Part shown: positions 37,241-48,859 of the stretch, piece after piece | How positions within the stretch are numbered: the stretch's first letter is position 1 | How the letters are laid out: each line of letters begins with the position of its first letter | DNA from: Scalesia atractyloides | Taxonomy: Eukaryota > Streptophyta > Magnoliopsida > Asterales > Asteraceae | Direction of reading: 5' to 3' | Assembly: GCA_947069175.1 (NCBI GenBank) | Contig: CAMTDV010000002.1 | Coordinates: 4,567,054-4,631,053 of the forward strand | DNA length: 64,000 bases | The notes under the pieces: model-generated | What the model saw: only the letters and a program-made list of their open reading frames with translations | Database searches by the model: none | Told to the model about the DNA's origin: nothing | Made by a program: the position numbers and the translations under genes

Positions 37241-37757
37241 TTTTAATTGAAGTTTTGTTCAGGGTCATTTATAACTGATTTTACTGTTTGTTACTGTGAC
37301 GAACCGAACGATGGACCGTTCGAATGACTTTAGTAGCAATATAGAGTATATTTTATATATTGTAAGTATCAACCGAACATCGGTACCGGTACTATTGAAG
37401 CCATAAATTCATATTTTATGGTTTTCGACCGATTTAAAACACATGTCAATGCTATTTTGGTCGTATCATGACTTTATTATTCCGGTTTTATAATCCGATA
37501 GATATATCGTGTCTTGATATCGTACCGATAGAAGAAATCGACTGATACCGACTAAATAAGGGCCACAACACGCAGATGATTTTACTGATTATTATTAATA
37601 TTCTAGTTTGAGGTTTTCGTAATACGCATGGAATTAAATCCATTTATTATAACTGCAAAAGTTTTTTTTAATTGCTTTTTAAATTTTAACAGGGAATTCC
37701 ACCACGGATATATGACATTCATGTCGCTAATTCAAGATAACGAATATTCATAGTCAT

Positions 37758-37791
37758 AGTCAAACCATAGTGTCGGGCTCACCTATAAATA
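37758..37791 (+). promoter_or_regulatory. Core promoter of the peptide gene at 37912
   Basis: AGTCAA at 37758-37763 and TATAAATA at 37784-37791. The second W-box core seen in blocks A and B is AGTCAT here. Confidence 0.68.
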
Positions 37792-37911
37792 ACCTTCTCC
37801 TCATCATCCAAATATTCATCAAACCCCACCTGTTCTAACCATTAATCTGCACAAACTGTCTTTATTCATTATTTTTGCTATATTTTTTGCATATTTAGCC
37901 GCACAAGAAAC

Positions 37912-38184
37912 ATGAGACAAGAAACAAAAAACTTAGCCATTATTGCATTGTTTGTACTTATAATATTCTTAAATTTCGAAGTTAATGGAGCCTATAGGCT
38001 TCTTGGAAGAGAACTTGAAGATACATGGATGAAGAGAGGAAATATATTATTACCATCTCTACAACATACCCCAGTTCCAACCCCAGGTAACGGATGCGGT
38101 GACACAGGCAACGGTGGTAACCCTTGTGTCGGGTCAAAGAAGGTAGCGTGTCGCCATTGTTTGGTGCTTCACACCCACCATTAA
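37912..38184 (+). CDS. Small secreted cysteine-pair peptide precursor, copy 4, with two extra cysteines
   Basis: A 90-residue precursor of the MRQET group. Residues 1-27 form a signal peptide ending NGA; the spacer YRLLGRELEDTW leads to M-K-R (40-42). The module is LLPSLQHTPVPTPGNGC, with C62 and C72 (C-x9-C) around GDTGNGG, then GSKKVAC. The glycine that ends K-V-A-G in every other intact copy is replaced by C80, and the tail RHCLVLHTHH adds C83, giving four cysteines after the K-R site. That could allow a different disulphide pattern or mark relaxed constraint. The tail is frame-shifted as in copies 1 and 3. There is a TATA box 121 bp upstream of the ATG. Confidence 0.8.
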   Translation: MRQETKNLAIIALFVLIIFLNFEVNGAYRLLGRELEDTWMKRGNILLPSLQHTPVPTPGNGCGDTGNGGNPCVGSKKVACRHCLVLHTHH

Positions 38185-38464
38185 CCCCTACTTCGATTGA
38201 ACATTGGTCCGGCAGATAATTAACAACATTACATAAGATTTGTTTTTTCCAACAATTAATTTGTTGCCGGTTTTTTGACCTATTCCATTGTTTGATTCAT
38301 TATTTTTGATTTATTGTGAATGTGTGTTTAGATCATAATTGTATTATTTTAACACAATTTATAAAGTGATGCATAGTTCCGGTCCTTCATATACAATAAT
38401 GTATGTTAACTGTTTTTTTTGAATGGCAACGCTGGTTTCTAATCTATTTACCAATAATATTAAA

Positions 38465-38535
38465 ATATTAATCTTTGTTCAGAATTGAACCTGAGAGCTT
38501 TCCTCTAAGATCAAATGGACTAGCCTCACATTCAC
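38465..38535 (-). repeat. tRNA-like (SINE head) relic downstream of copy 4
   Basis: On the - strand GGCTAGTCCATTTGATCTTA and CTCAGGTTCAATTCTG correspond to the A-box and B-box regions of the relics at 7675 and 34548, with more decay. Confidence 0.5.
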
Positions 38536-38913
38536 ATTGGCGTTAAGTTATGTATCCATACATATTCATGCAAGCGAAGCGTGTTTGGACCGTTAATTAA
38601 ACTATTTTAATGGTTATAATTGATGGCGTGACGTAATAAGGAGCTGAAAGGCACATATGGAATAATTTCAGTTCTGGAGTTTTTATGGTTAAATCTATTT
38701 CCACTGCTTTTTTGTTTTCAAATAAAATAACTTTGTTTTCAAATAAAATAACTTTAAATGTATATCAAAATAAATAGACTTTAGAACAAAAAGTATGAAA
38801 TATTCAAAATGAACTGATCAGAAGAGAAGGGGAATTCTAACATAGAGATAAGAGATCGATTATAAAGGAATAAAGATTTTAAACTTTTTGTTTTCACGCA
38901 TCAAGATCAGTTA

Positions 38914-39181
38914 GACTTTCTCCAACGCCTCCAGCCCTTCCCATCCACCCGTATTACCTGCCCAATGGCACCTCAGCTGCCCAACCTTTCTTCCTCTTCT
39001 CTATTACGGGCGCAAGAATAGTGGGACCCATCTCTCCTCTCACAACATCCTCCTCTACAAGAGGCACCTCTCTCCCACGCTCTTAGCTTCAGATTTTCCC
39101 CTTCTCTATCATATAAGTCATCTAGCCATATCATCAAGGGTATTAGCGGATCTGTGTTTTTCTCCTACACTGCAGATAGTC
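38914..39181. mobile_element. Tourist/Harbinger-type MITE with TTA duplication
   Basis: The 268-bp insertion begins GACTTTCT and ends AGATAGTC (inverted, one mismatch) and is flanked by TTA at 38911-38913 and 39182-39184. The paralogous sites in blocks A (8127-8129) and B (35002-35004) have a single TTA. The empty sites confirm the boundaries and show that insertion came after C split from A/B, or that it was never in their lineage. The element is richer in C+G than its surroundings and has no coding capacity. Confidence 0.88.
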
Positions 39182-39690
39182 TTAGTTCCTTTTATTGCTC
39201 TGCAAAATATATCTCTCTTAATGTACCAGCAGACATTTTCTGGTGGATTTAAAAATATAAAAGTGTACTGAACAAAGCATAAAGGTTAATTCGTTGATCG
39301 TAAAGGAGTTTTTTCCTTGATGCATTTTTTATATATAGTTGATTGTGCATATCAAAAAACATATTTCAGTTCATTACTTTCAAGTTATATTATGAAGACC
39401 TAAACTGATTGATATTTACTCAATATTCAAAGCTTGAAAATATTTATACTATCTGCTTTAGGAGGTAGTTACCATTCAACAAAACTTTATGCTTTATATG
39501 ACTAATGACTACCTTAGAAAAAAAAAGTCATTTGTAAATGTCTGTTATACATATTTACTTAGAAATTATTAATTTTATTTTTAAACTGTTAAGTATTTAT
39601 AATAACAACATTAACATGTTTATTTATCTTTGAAATGATTTATTCATTACCTATAAGAAATAACAAAATTTAATATAAATATTAAATGAT

Positions 39691-41465
39691 TTTCAAAGTA
39701 TTATAAAAGAAAAATGTTTTAATAAAAAACTTTGAAGAAAAATAAAAATATTAAAAAGGTTAGGTTATTAAAAATGTTCTTATAAAAAATCTAAAATATA
39801 TGAACTTGAATTTAAACATCTAAGAAATATTATTAAATCTTGGACTACACTTTTTATTTTTGAATCTTAGGTAATTTTGTTGCAAAAACAGAAAAACCAA
39901 ATTGAACCAACCGTTGATAAAACTGAAACCGAACGGTTTTTAAAAACTGAAAATCGAACAATTAAGTTTCGGTTTCGATTTCACCTTTTGCCATAAAACC
40001 AAATCGAATCAAACCGAGCACAACCTAGTAGACGGTCTTTATCCTAGCTTTTTCAAACTCTACATTGATGCTTGTACTCACTATGTTTGATTTCAAACTA
40101 ATGCATAACAAAAACAAAACTGATGATACAATTATGTTTCTTGCATCATGTCTGTTGTGAATTCTCGAACATAAGGCCCTCAAATTGGACACCTTATCAT
40201 TGGGTACATCACATTGTACTGTTTAAAAATAAGACTTTTGAAACAGCCAATGAAAAATTTAATTAAAATAGTACATGATTAAAGAAAAAACTAAAATGTC
40301 ATTTAGTTTCTAATAAATCGAATGCCTTCCACCTATTACAAGTAATCTCATTCGTTAGCCAAGAGCAGTACCAATTCGAATCACAAATTTTTGAAAACAA
40401 TCTAACATAAATGCAAAAGTCAGCTACACCGAGTGAATTATAATGGTTTAAGTTAAAGCATTTAAAACACATCGTAAACACCATATTTTTAAAACCGAAA
40501 CACCATCATAGTAAATTCACCAACGTTGTATTAAATGTGCTAACATCAAATTAAGGTTCAACAACTTCAGCCCGTCATCCAAAATGATCAACTACTCCAC
40601 CCATAACTTAAGTGTATTAATCCTACAAGTAATTCTTTCCGATATGGATCAATTTAAAATAAAAAAAGCAAAGGACACTCTTCAATGCGTCTAAATTCCT
40701 GGGCCGAATAACCAAACCAATCTATATCTAAGACATATCTATTAATGGCCTAAAAGACTAGATTGTCGTTGAAATGGCGCTGAGCAGAACCCTAGAAATT
40801 TTGTTAGTTTAATTCAATAATAAAAAGCTAACCAATTCTCACCAATACAAGACTATAAGTTGCTATTCACAATGTTTTGGGTAAAGTGCCATAATAGCCT
40901 ATGTTAGCCACGAAATATTGACAAAATGGTCTCTGATTATCTATAATTATAGATTAACCACGACTTGGCACATGTGTTTTAAAGCAGCAAATCTCATCCT
41001 AAAAAAGTAAATTTCAATTCGCAGTAGCAGATTAATGCTTTGGAGCAATAGTTATGCTTTAGAGCAGTGGATACATGGTATCGAGCAACAGATTGCTACC
41101 CAAGATGACCCACGAATAAGAAAAATCGACAATGTTAAAAACCGATTTGTTAAAATAAATAACGTAAACACAACAACTTTTAAATTAAGTAATTGAAATA
41201 AAAACATGATTTTTTAAATGAAAAATAAACAGTATTAAAGCATTATTTTTAAAAGAATATATTTAGTATAAAAAACATTAGTATTAACATAAAAATACAT
41301 AATATGATTACACTATTATAAAATAAAGATAACTTTTATAAAAATGTTATTTGTAAAACAAAAGTAGTTAATATAAAAACATTATTTCTTAAAGAAACCT
41401 TATATGAAATATAAAATTTATTAATTTAAAAGCGTATGTATAAACTAAAATAGTTTTTTTTAAAG
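39691..41465. other. AT-rich stretch without recognised genes
   Basis: No supported gene. It includes AACCGAAAC-type A/C-rich words near 39,900-40,010, similar to those at 8,395-8,500. Confidence 0.4.
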
Positions 41466-41690
41466 ATGTGGATTACTCACGAATGTCGGGAGATCTATCA
41501 TACGTTGTCTTAACCGGGTCCGTGCTAGATAGCACATTGCACAATAGATCCCCAATTTAAAACCACTCAATGAGAAACCCCAATCACCAAGACTTGAACT
41601 CGAGATCTGAAGAGGAAAACTCACCCAAACACACCATAGATGAAGTTTAAATACTTGTGACAACCACTAAAGCACTATCAATGATTAACT
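41466..41690 (-). mobile_element. Probable tRNA-derived SINE
   Basis: On the - strand an A-box-like TAGTGGTTGTCAC near the 5' end is followed by a B-box-like GAGTTCAAGTCTTGG and then a body (GGTTTCTCATTGAGTGG, GACCCGGTTAAGACAACG). The layout fits a tRNA-derived SINE. The 67-codon open frame on this strand is incidental. Confidence 0.55.
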
Positions 41691-42089
41691 TAAAAATAGT
41701 TGATGAAAAGAAAAACCACTGGATTTGTAAAATAAAGATATTAATACAAAGCACATTAATGGTAAGAAAATTAATATAAGAAAAAACATTCTAAATTAAA
41801 ATAGATGATACGTAAACATTAGGTTTACAATATTAGGTTTTGTTTTTGTTTATCATAGAATTAGGCATTTAGAATTTGTTGGTTTTATTTATAGTTTTGG
41901 AGTTGAAAAAGAACTGTTTAAAGTTCGTTTGTCAATATGTTACCAACATGAGATGTTGCCCTTCGTGACCGCAGTTGAAAAACAAATGTTTAAAGTGCGT
42001 TTGTTAATATGTTTAAAGGCATTAATATTTCTATGATGTTTTCATCAAAGTACAGCCAGTGGTCATGGACCACAGTTTGGACCAGATTT

Positions 42090-42300
42090 TCTATAACAAA
42101 AATTGAATATATACTTTACTGGCCGAAAAGAACGGGTCTATTCCAACGGTGTCACGCCGTCGTTATTCAAATTAGTTGAAATGTGAACCTACGGTTTCCA
42201 GTATTGATTGTAAAAATCTGACTGTGAACACTTCAATGGATACTGAATAAACAACGTAGGTCAAGCTATATACCGAGTATTATGTCGCGTAAATGGTTCC
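42090..42300. repeat. Diverged duplicate of 52,850-53,055
   Basis: Shared phrases include ATTCCAACGGT, CGCCGTCGTTA and the long phrase TCAAGCTATATACCGAGTAT. No coding content. The second copy lies about 300 bp upstream, on the - strand, of the decayed peptide gene at 52,270-52,555. Confidence 0.7.
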
Positions 42301-44300
42301 AAATATAAGCAAAAGGTTGGAGAATTGTTTATACGTAAACGTTGACTGATATCCATTAGCGGCGATCTGTCGTGCATGGTGGGATTTTTTAAAGGGTTAA
42401 ACTGGAATATTAATAATAGACAAAAAAAATTCATGGTCAATTAATTAAATATATGTTTCGAAAACTTCAATTAAATATTTCTATGCACTCATGTTGACAT
42501 TTTAGGTTTAACTTGTCATCGCCACCAACAATGCAAAATAAGGGAATATATATTTATATAATATGCTAATCGTTGCTAAAATATAGTTAATCACTAAGTC
42601 ACCTTAGATTTTAATTAGTGTTTCTTGAACATAATTACAAACAAATGAGTCAGGGACCAACATTTACATGCACGTGTCCAATTCAAATGTAGTTGTTTCA
42701 ATTCAACTATAAATAAACATTTAAGAGTAGATTTGAATCTCATTAGTTTAATTATTTCGACCGAAAGTAACACATGGGTTTCAAAACTCATCAAAATGAG
42801 TTTGATCACCTTCATATATCATGAAATTTCAAGTTTAAAACACTTATGGAAGAAATATTTGATCATTCCAAATCCAAACTATTATTAGCCAAGCTGGTAA
42901 ACAATTCACTATTTTGCCAGTTTATCAAATTTTGACCGATCAGTCATTTTTGCAGAAACAATAAAATTAGCCAACACATATCAGATTATCTTTCCAAAAA
43001 GTTACAATGGTGATTTAATTAACTATATATTCTTTTAACAAGTGTAACCGTTATTGAAATCAACCTCCACCATTAAATCTTGCTAAAACTAGATATTGAC
43101 TCTTTAAAGTCTCAATATTCTATATGTAACCGGGCAACACCCTGACCATGTCATAGCCACCTTGAGTTACTTGGTGGTGAAGGGTTGGGGTCGTTAAGCT
43201 ACAAACCGGCTTGAGGTTTGGAAGATGATGATTAATGACCGTTGGTTCTGAGGCTCCCACCCCACTTCCAACAGTAAAAATCGATTTACAAAATTAAATA
43301 TAAACTATATGTACACCAAACTATCTCTATATTTTACTCCCGAACTATATCTCTACATATCTATCTCTCTACATGTAAAAAAATAAATAACCTATAATAC
43401 CCATCATCAGATTCAGTCTTGGAAGAAGAAAACTTAATTTGTATGCCTCGTTTGCGGATCACACTTTTCCATGTATACCAGATGTTAATCTACTAACAGC
43501 AGATGAGAAACGTGTTATCCTGGCTAAAATATGCTCTGAGGAAATATGCGCCCATCCTAAAACAGATTTGGTAAAACATCTTTTGTCGAACGTCCAAAGA
43601 ATTATATGACGATGAAGATACCGATGGAGAAGATGATAATGAGGCATTGAGTAGATTATATTATTATATTTTTTAAGTATCTGTTAATATATTGTTTTTA
43701 GTATTTATGAATGTATTTTCAAATTTAGGTTATGTAATTAAGTTATTTTTTATTTAATATTAGTTTTATCATAAAAAATACATATTTAAATAAAAAGGTA
43801 ATGAATGAAAAATGATTACGGTGGTTTAGCGGTTACCAGGTTTCTCATGTCTGTCATATAACACCCTAAACAAGCTATGCATTCACTCTCTATCATCCAA
43901 TGTGAAGGTTATAAAGATGAAGAACATCGCCTCCTAAACAAACGAACTTGAATCTACAATCAAAAAGAAAGAGAAAAAGGACTCGTAACTACAATAAAAT
44001 GGAAATAGAGAAAAAACAATCCGAGTTATAGGTTTTGTGATTTGTAGTGGAATGCACAAGTACCCCTCTTCCCGCCGACACTTCGACCACTAATTAGCCT
44101 CTCTTGAACAATCAAATTCCGAATACTGATAATCGTTTTCATCACCGTCAAGGGCATCAATTAATGCCCGTTAATCACTCCTTCCTTGCACACCTTGTTG
44201 AAAATATTCGAGAACCCCCTCCTTGATTTTTTTTGTTGGGTTGGTGCGCCATATATCTTCCAGCATCAGACCGATGATTGAGTTTTTCTTGACCTTTTAT
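42301..44300. other. Stretch without recognised genes
   Basis: Only short chance frames are seen. A GC-richer patch at 43,130-43,270 has no recognised domain or RNA fold. Confidence 0.4.
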
Positions 44301-44305
44301 TGTTT

Positions 44306-44560
44306 TTCATACTCATCATCATCATCATCATCATCATACTCAGTAAATCCCATCAATACCAAAGCTAAGGTAGGGTCTGAATAGGGTAAGATGTAGACAA
44401 CCTTACCTCTACCCCGTAGGAATGGAGAGCCTGCATCCAGTGAGACCCCTGGCTCCATATTAACAAGCTTTGGACATAAGGCACATAACTTTCGAGAAAA
44501 AAGCCGATTAGTGCATGTACCCCTTGTCTTTCGGCTATCAACGCCACTACATGATTAACC
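44306..44560 (-). mobile_element. SINE with (GAT)n tail
   Basis: On the - strand the body reads GTCTCACTGGATGCAGGC, CCTACGGGGTAGAGGTAAGG, TCTACATCTTACCC and CAGACCCTACC, then GGGATTTACTGAGTATGATG and a (GAT)n tail at about 44,312-44,336. This body and simple-repeat tail match a SINE type widespread in asterid genomes. The 60-codon frame on this strand is incidental. Confidence 0.75.
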
Positions 44561-45155
44561 GTCCCCCGTTTTTAACGTTATTTTCACGAAATTAGTAAAA
44601 TAATGTTAAAATTAATGCAATTTCACTTTTCCCCAAAGAGTACCCACACACATATATATATTATATGTGCACAACACAAACGAGGCGTAATGTTTTACAT
44701 TTGTAATGTTTTACATTAGTTTCACTTTTGCGCCCCACAAGTACCCACACATATATACAGTTGTAATGTTTTAAGTTATTCTTTTTCATACTATGGAAAC
44801 TAATTAATTGACAATGATTTACAGTTAATGTTTTAAAATTATGTATTTTCATTTAATATTTCTTTTAAAACTAAAAACAAATGAGTAGAGTAGATTAATA
44901 TTTAGGGCTGTGTTGAATATTACGTATTCATATATACTTTTTACAATGATATTAAAAGTTTATTTTACACATTGTATAAATGATCTGATTTTGTCACAGC
45001 TACTATAGTCTATTTTAATACGAGTAATTTCAGTTATGAATTCAAATATTATTCATGTAATCAAAATGCGGCATATGGTGACCGGGGACTATTTTTTTTG
45101 GAAACATTCAATTTCTAATCACTGCTAATTAAATATCATAAATATTCTGATTCAA

Positions 45156-45197
45156 AGTCAAATCAAACGGTGTCTGACTTACATATAGCTATATATA
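45156..45197 (+). promoter_or_regulatory. Core promoter of the peptide gene at 45318
   Basis: AGTCAA at 45156-45161 and TATATATA at 45190-45197. Confidence 0.62.
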
Positions 45198-45317
45198 GCC
45201 TTCTCTTCATGCAAATAAATCATCAAACCCTAGCAATTTTATCCTTGTCTCCCTACATCAAAAACTTTCTTTATTCGTTCTTTTTGTTCATTGTAAATTA
45301 CTAAATTCACAGGAAAC

Positions 45318-45614
45318 ATGAGACCTGAAACCAAAAATTTAGCCATAATTGCATTGTTACTACTTATATTCTTAAATTTCGAATTGAACGGAGCCTCTAG
45401 ACTTCTTGATGGAGAACGTGAAAAAACCTGGATGAAGAGAGAAAATCTGTTGTTATCATCGCTACCAAAAGGTCCAGTTCGGCCACCAGGAAACGGATGT
45501 GGTAACACGGGCAATGGTGGTAACCCTTGTGTTGGTTCTAGGAAAGTAGCCGGTCTCCATGGTGGTGGTGCCCCAACACCACCATTGACGCCTTCTACTT
45601 CGATGGATTACTGA
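45318..45614 (+). CDS. Small secreted cysteine-pair peptide precursor, copy 5
   Basis: A 98-residue precursor of the MRPET group. Residues 1-26 form a signal peptide (core IIALLLLIFLNF, cleavage likely after NGA). The spacer SRLLDGEREKTW leads to M-K-R (39-41). The module is ENLLLSSLPKGPVRPPGNGC, with C61/C71 and loop GNTGNGGNP, then GSRKVAG, and the tail is proline-rich (PTPPLTPSTSMDY). From ENLLLSS to KVAG the module is identical to that of the copy at 62582, about 17 kb away, although the signal peptides and tails differ. That pattern points to constraint on, or gene conversion of, the cysteine module. K-G-P-V with following prolines is a plausible site for proline hydroxylation. Confidence 0.84.
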   Translation: MRPETKNLAIIALLLLIFLNFELNGASRLLDGEREKTWMKRENLLLSSLPKGPVRPPGNGCGNTGNGGNPCVGSRKVAGLHGGGAPTPPLTPSTSMDY

Positions 45615-45619
45615 TGTAC

Positions 45620-47137
45620 GTGTGCCGATGTCCATAAGCACACATTAAATAGGCTTAACAACCTTACAAATTAAACTCTATTTTTTCCCAACAATTGGTT
45701 TCTATTTTTGGTTTATAGTCGATTCCTTAATTATTCATTACTAATTTCATGTAATTTTAGCTCATTTTTTGTATTATTTTGACAGACTGTGAATAAAGTG
45801 ATGCATGGTTAAATGAACAATAAAGATTCATTCAAGATATGATAAAAACGTAATGTTCATGATGTTATATAATACTCAGGAATAGCGAAGAGGTTTTTTT
45901 ATTCTTTATATAAATGAACAATAAAGATTCATTCAAGAAGTGATAAAAAGTTTATGTAGTAATGTAAAAGTACTTATTATGCTTACTATTTTATGGCTAA
46001 TGTACATGCCGAATTGATTAAAGTATATTATAAAAACTTGAAATAGTTAAATAGTTGCACAATCGTTAAAAGCATTGGATTTTCGCTTTTGATTTTCGTC
46101 CAATATGAATAAAATGCTCGGACTCGAAAAGTGTAACTTGGGGTTATGATAGCCATAATTTATGTGAACCAATTTCAATTCATATGTAAACAGTGTAAGG
46201 TTATAAAAAAAATCCTTTACAGGTTATATAAAAAAACCCTTTACATATTGGTTGCCAAATAATTACATGTTTTTCTTACTTAAAAAGTTTTCAAATAAAC
46301 ATGTAATGTTTTGATGAAAATGTTGGCCATGTGGACACCTTAGTGCAGTAGAGCCGACGAAATGGCCTCTTTAATACGTTACATGTGCCTTCGTTAGACG
46401 TACAAGCCAATGAAGAAAACTCTTTCGGAAAGTCTGCTGGTCATGTGGCATATTATGTTATGACGATTTTTTTTCCTTTTAAAAGGATATATAGTTTTAG
46501 GACTTGAAAATATTGATCACTCGCAGCAAAGCTAATTTAGAACCATCATCTCTTTGAAATAACGTTCCCATAAAGATCTAAGCAAGCCCTTGTTTTTCTA
46601 TTTGTTGGGTACTATTAATAGATGAACCACCATGCATGTGTACTCTTTTAATATATCATAAAAATAAATGGTAGAAATTCTTTGTTATAAACGCTTTCAA
46701 CTATGTTGAAAAGACCAAAATCCTATTCGAACATCAGAATAAGAGTATACAGTTTTTATATATCAAGAATATTTTCTTAGGGTCCCCTTAAATGTTGAGT
46801 CACTAAATGACAACTTATATTTTTATACCACAAAGCTATCCATAAGACTAAGTATCATAGTGATGGGCCTCCCATCCGTCACCTTCTTTTATTTTAGCGT
46901 CATGTCGCCTCCATTACTTCGCTCCATCATCAACTTATGTCTTGTGATGATGGTCCTTCACCTTCCCTTTCCGTTTATTTTTATTTTTTAATAGATAACA
47001 TTTTCTTTATTTTGGTAAACAATTAATCAATTAATAAATAAAAGTAAACATTTCATTCATATTCAAAAAACAAAACTACATAATTTAAAGAAAAAACTAC
47101 ATAATTAAGATGTTACATAATTTATTTTAAGAAAAAC
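45620..47137. other. Stretch without recognised genes
   Basis: A direct repeat TGAACAATAAAGATTCATTC occurs at about 45,812 and 45,914 downstream of the peptide gene; a degenerate form also follows the pseudogene at 49.9 kb (near 50,400). Otherwise nothing is identified. Confidence 0.45.
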
Positions 47138-48360
47138 TTATTTACTTTTTTCGATGTTGTTCTTTAGGCGAAGCTTTTTCGATGTCGGTAGCCATGATTT
47201 GAACTCTTCCCAAACGGCTACTTCTATCTCCAACCTAAGCCTCTGTGATTCTCTCTCGGCCGCTTCTTTCTCCAACTTAAGCTTCTCTAATTCTCTCTCC
47301 GTCGCTAATTTCTTCAACGATAGCCTCTCCATTTCCCTCTCAACCGCTTCTTGGCTTTGTTTTTGTTTCATCCAAAGTAATTCCTGTTGTAGTTAGTGAA
47401 ATGCAAGGTACTTACTCATTAACTTATCTATCTTCAATTCATCAGGATATTGATATTATGTTGATGCCTCCTTTTTGCTTTGTCCCTCCCGACGGGGCAT
47501 TGAGGTTCTGGAACTTTAAGCATATGATCGTCAAACTTGGGTTTGTCATTAATGTTAGTGTTGCAATACGCATCCGAACCACCTTCACTATAATCTCCCA
47601 ACTCCGATTTTCTAGACTTTTTTTCCCATTGCAACCTCATTGGGCAACGGTGCCCACTTGGAACTCTCTCTCAAAATGTCCCATGCCGCCATATTTCAAA
47701 TGGAGTTTGGACATAGCCAATCTATAAACTTCATCATCACTTGCCCCACTTGGCCGATGGACATAAAAATGTTGTAATAAACAGCAAAAAATCCTATCCT
47801 CCTGTTCATTTATCAGAACTTCGAGCCGATGGAATTGACTCCTTGGTATGGTTCTCTTTGGCATGAAATTTTTTATCCATTGTCCTCCAAAAACTATCTA
47901 CTTCTGATTGTAACCTACGTATATAATAATAAGAAAATTAAAAATACTGTGTGAGTAGTAAATAATAATAATAAGCTAACATATCAAAAAATAATTGTGT
48001 GTATAGTATAAAAAATAAAATCCTACTTTTGGACACATAGAAGTATTGCACTACGCCTGTGCGAACACCTCCTTCTCGATTGATATTCATGGTTGGCCTC
48101 TTAATTTGCTTATAGATTCTTTTTTGGCGGCTTTCTTGATATTTTTTCTTTGATGATTTAGGTTGAGTTTTGGATGCAACTTCCTCGACATGCTCATACA
48201 GTTGGGTTTCGGGTTCGGCTTCATGAAATTGTTGAGATTTTCGTGGTGGTCACATTTGATATTGTTGTTACATTTAGAACGTTTGTCGCATTTGCTTTAT
48301 TGTTGCATTTGCATTTATTGTATTTGATTAAATGCATTTGGAGCTTGATTGTATCCCACA
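47138..48360 (-). pseudogene. Decayed PIF/Harbinger-associated or NAM-associated DNA-binding protein gene
   Basis: From right to left, fragments in three frames join in the expected order. At 47637-47864 lies HRPSGASDDEVYRLAMSKLH, typical of the Myb/SANT-like proteins carried by PIF/Harbinger transposons and of related 'glutathione S-transferase T3-like' plant proteins. At 47434-47640 lies CPVGRDKAKRR. At 47138-47371 is a coiled coil of about 55 residues rich in E, K, L and R. A possible first exon lies to the right of about 48,030, with an intron-like AT-rich gap between. The frame changes make a working product unlikely. The DDE transposase is not present. Confidence 0.6.
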
Positions 48361-48859
48361 AATGAATATTGTGTGGACCATATCGGATGGACCATATCGG
48401 ATAGATGGTGCGCGAGTAGTCTGGTGGTGTAAATGGGATTTGGTTTAGGTTGTTCCGGTTGTTTGGATTAATGTGTTTTTTAGGAATAGAGAATGATAGA
48501 AAATTATACAGAGAGTGAAGAGATTTGTGGACTAAAAATTCTTGCTTTTTTTTTGTTTAAATAATTGTATTTTAGGAAATATATTTTTTTTTAAAGTACC
48601 GTTGCACAACGGTCAAGTGACCAACCCTATGGGACGTGGTGTTCTTGCTCCTTCATGGTTCTCGTTATCGTCTCCACACACCCCACCCCCACTAGCCTAA
48701 GAGTGGATGCCGGCATAATTTTGTAAAAAAGAAGGGTATTTGGTTTTGTTGGTTTTTTTTTCAAGTGGGCTATTTCTTAGAAATTAAATAACACGATCAT
48801 AAAAAAGGCCCGGACACATCGTTGCTCCTCCATAAAATCTTAAAAATTTTCATAGATTG

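Larger units (their letters stand above)
26889..37419. repeat. Segmental duplication block B
   Basis: The partner of 1-13,253. It lacks the plastid insertion and keeps the uninterrupted threefold tandem repeat. The left limit of homology cannot be determined because block A is cut by the window edge. Confidence 0.93.
37600..39690. repeat. Block C: older paralogue of the peptide-gene region
   Basis: Promoter, gene, tRNA-like relic and 3' flank align with 6,780-8,690 and 33,650-35,550, but with clearly more substitutions and indels than A against B. C therefore separated earlier. It lies directly after block B, in keeping with tandem duplication. Confidence 0.85.

Noticed and set aside
42355..42370. 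Single TTAGCGGCGA word outside CACTA elements
   Set aside because: One isolated copy without termini or further repeats is not evidence of an element.
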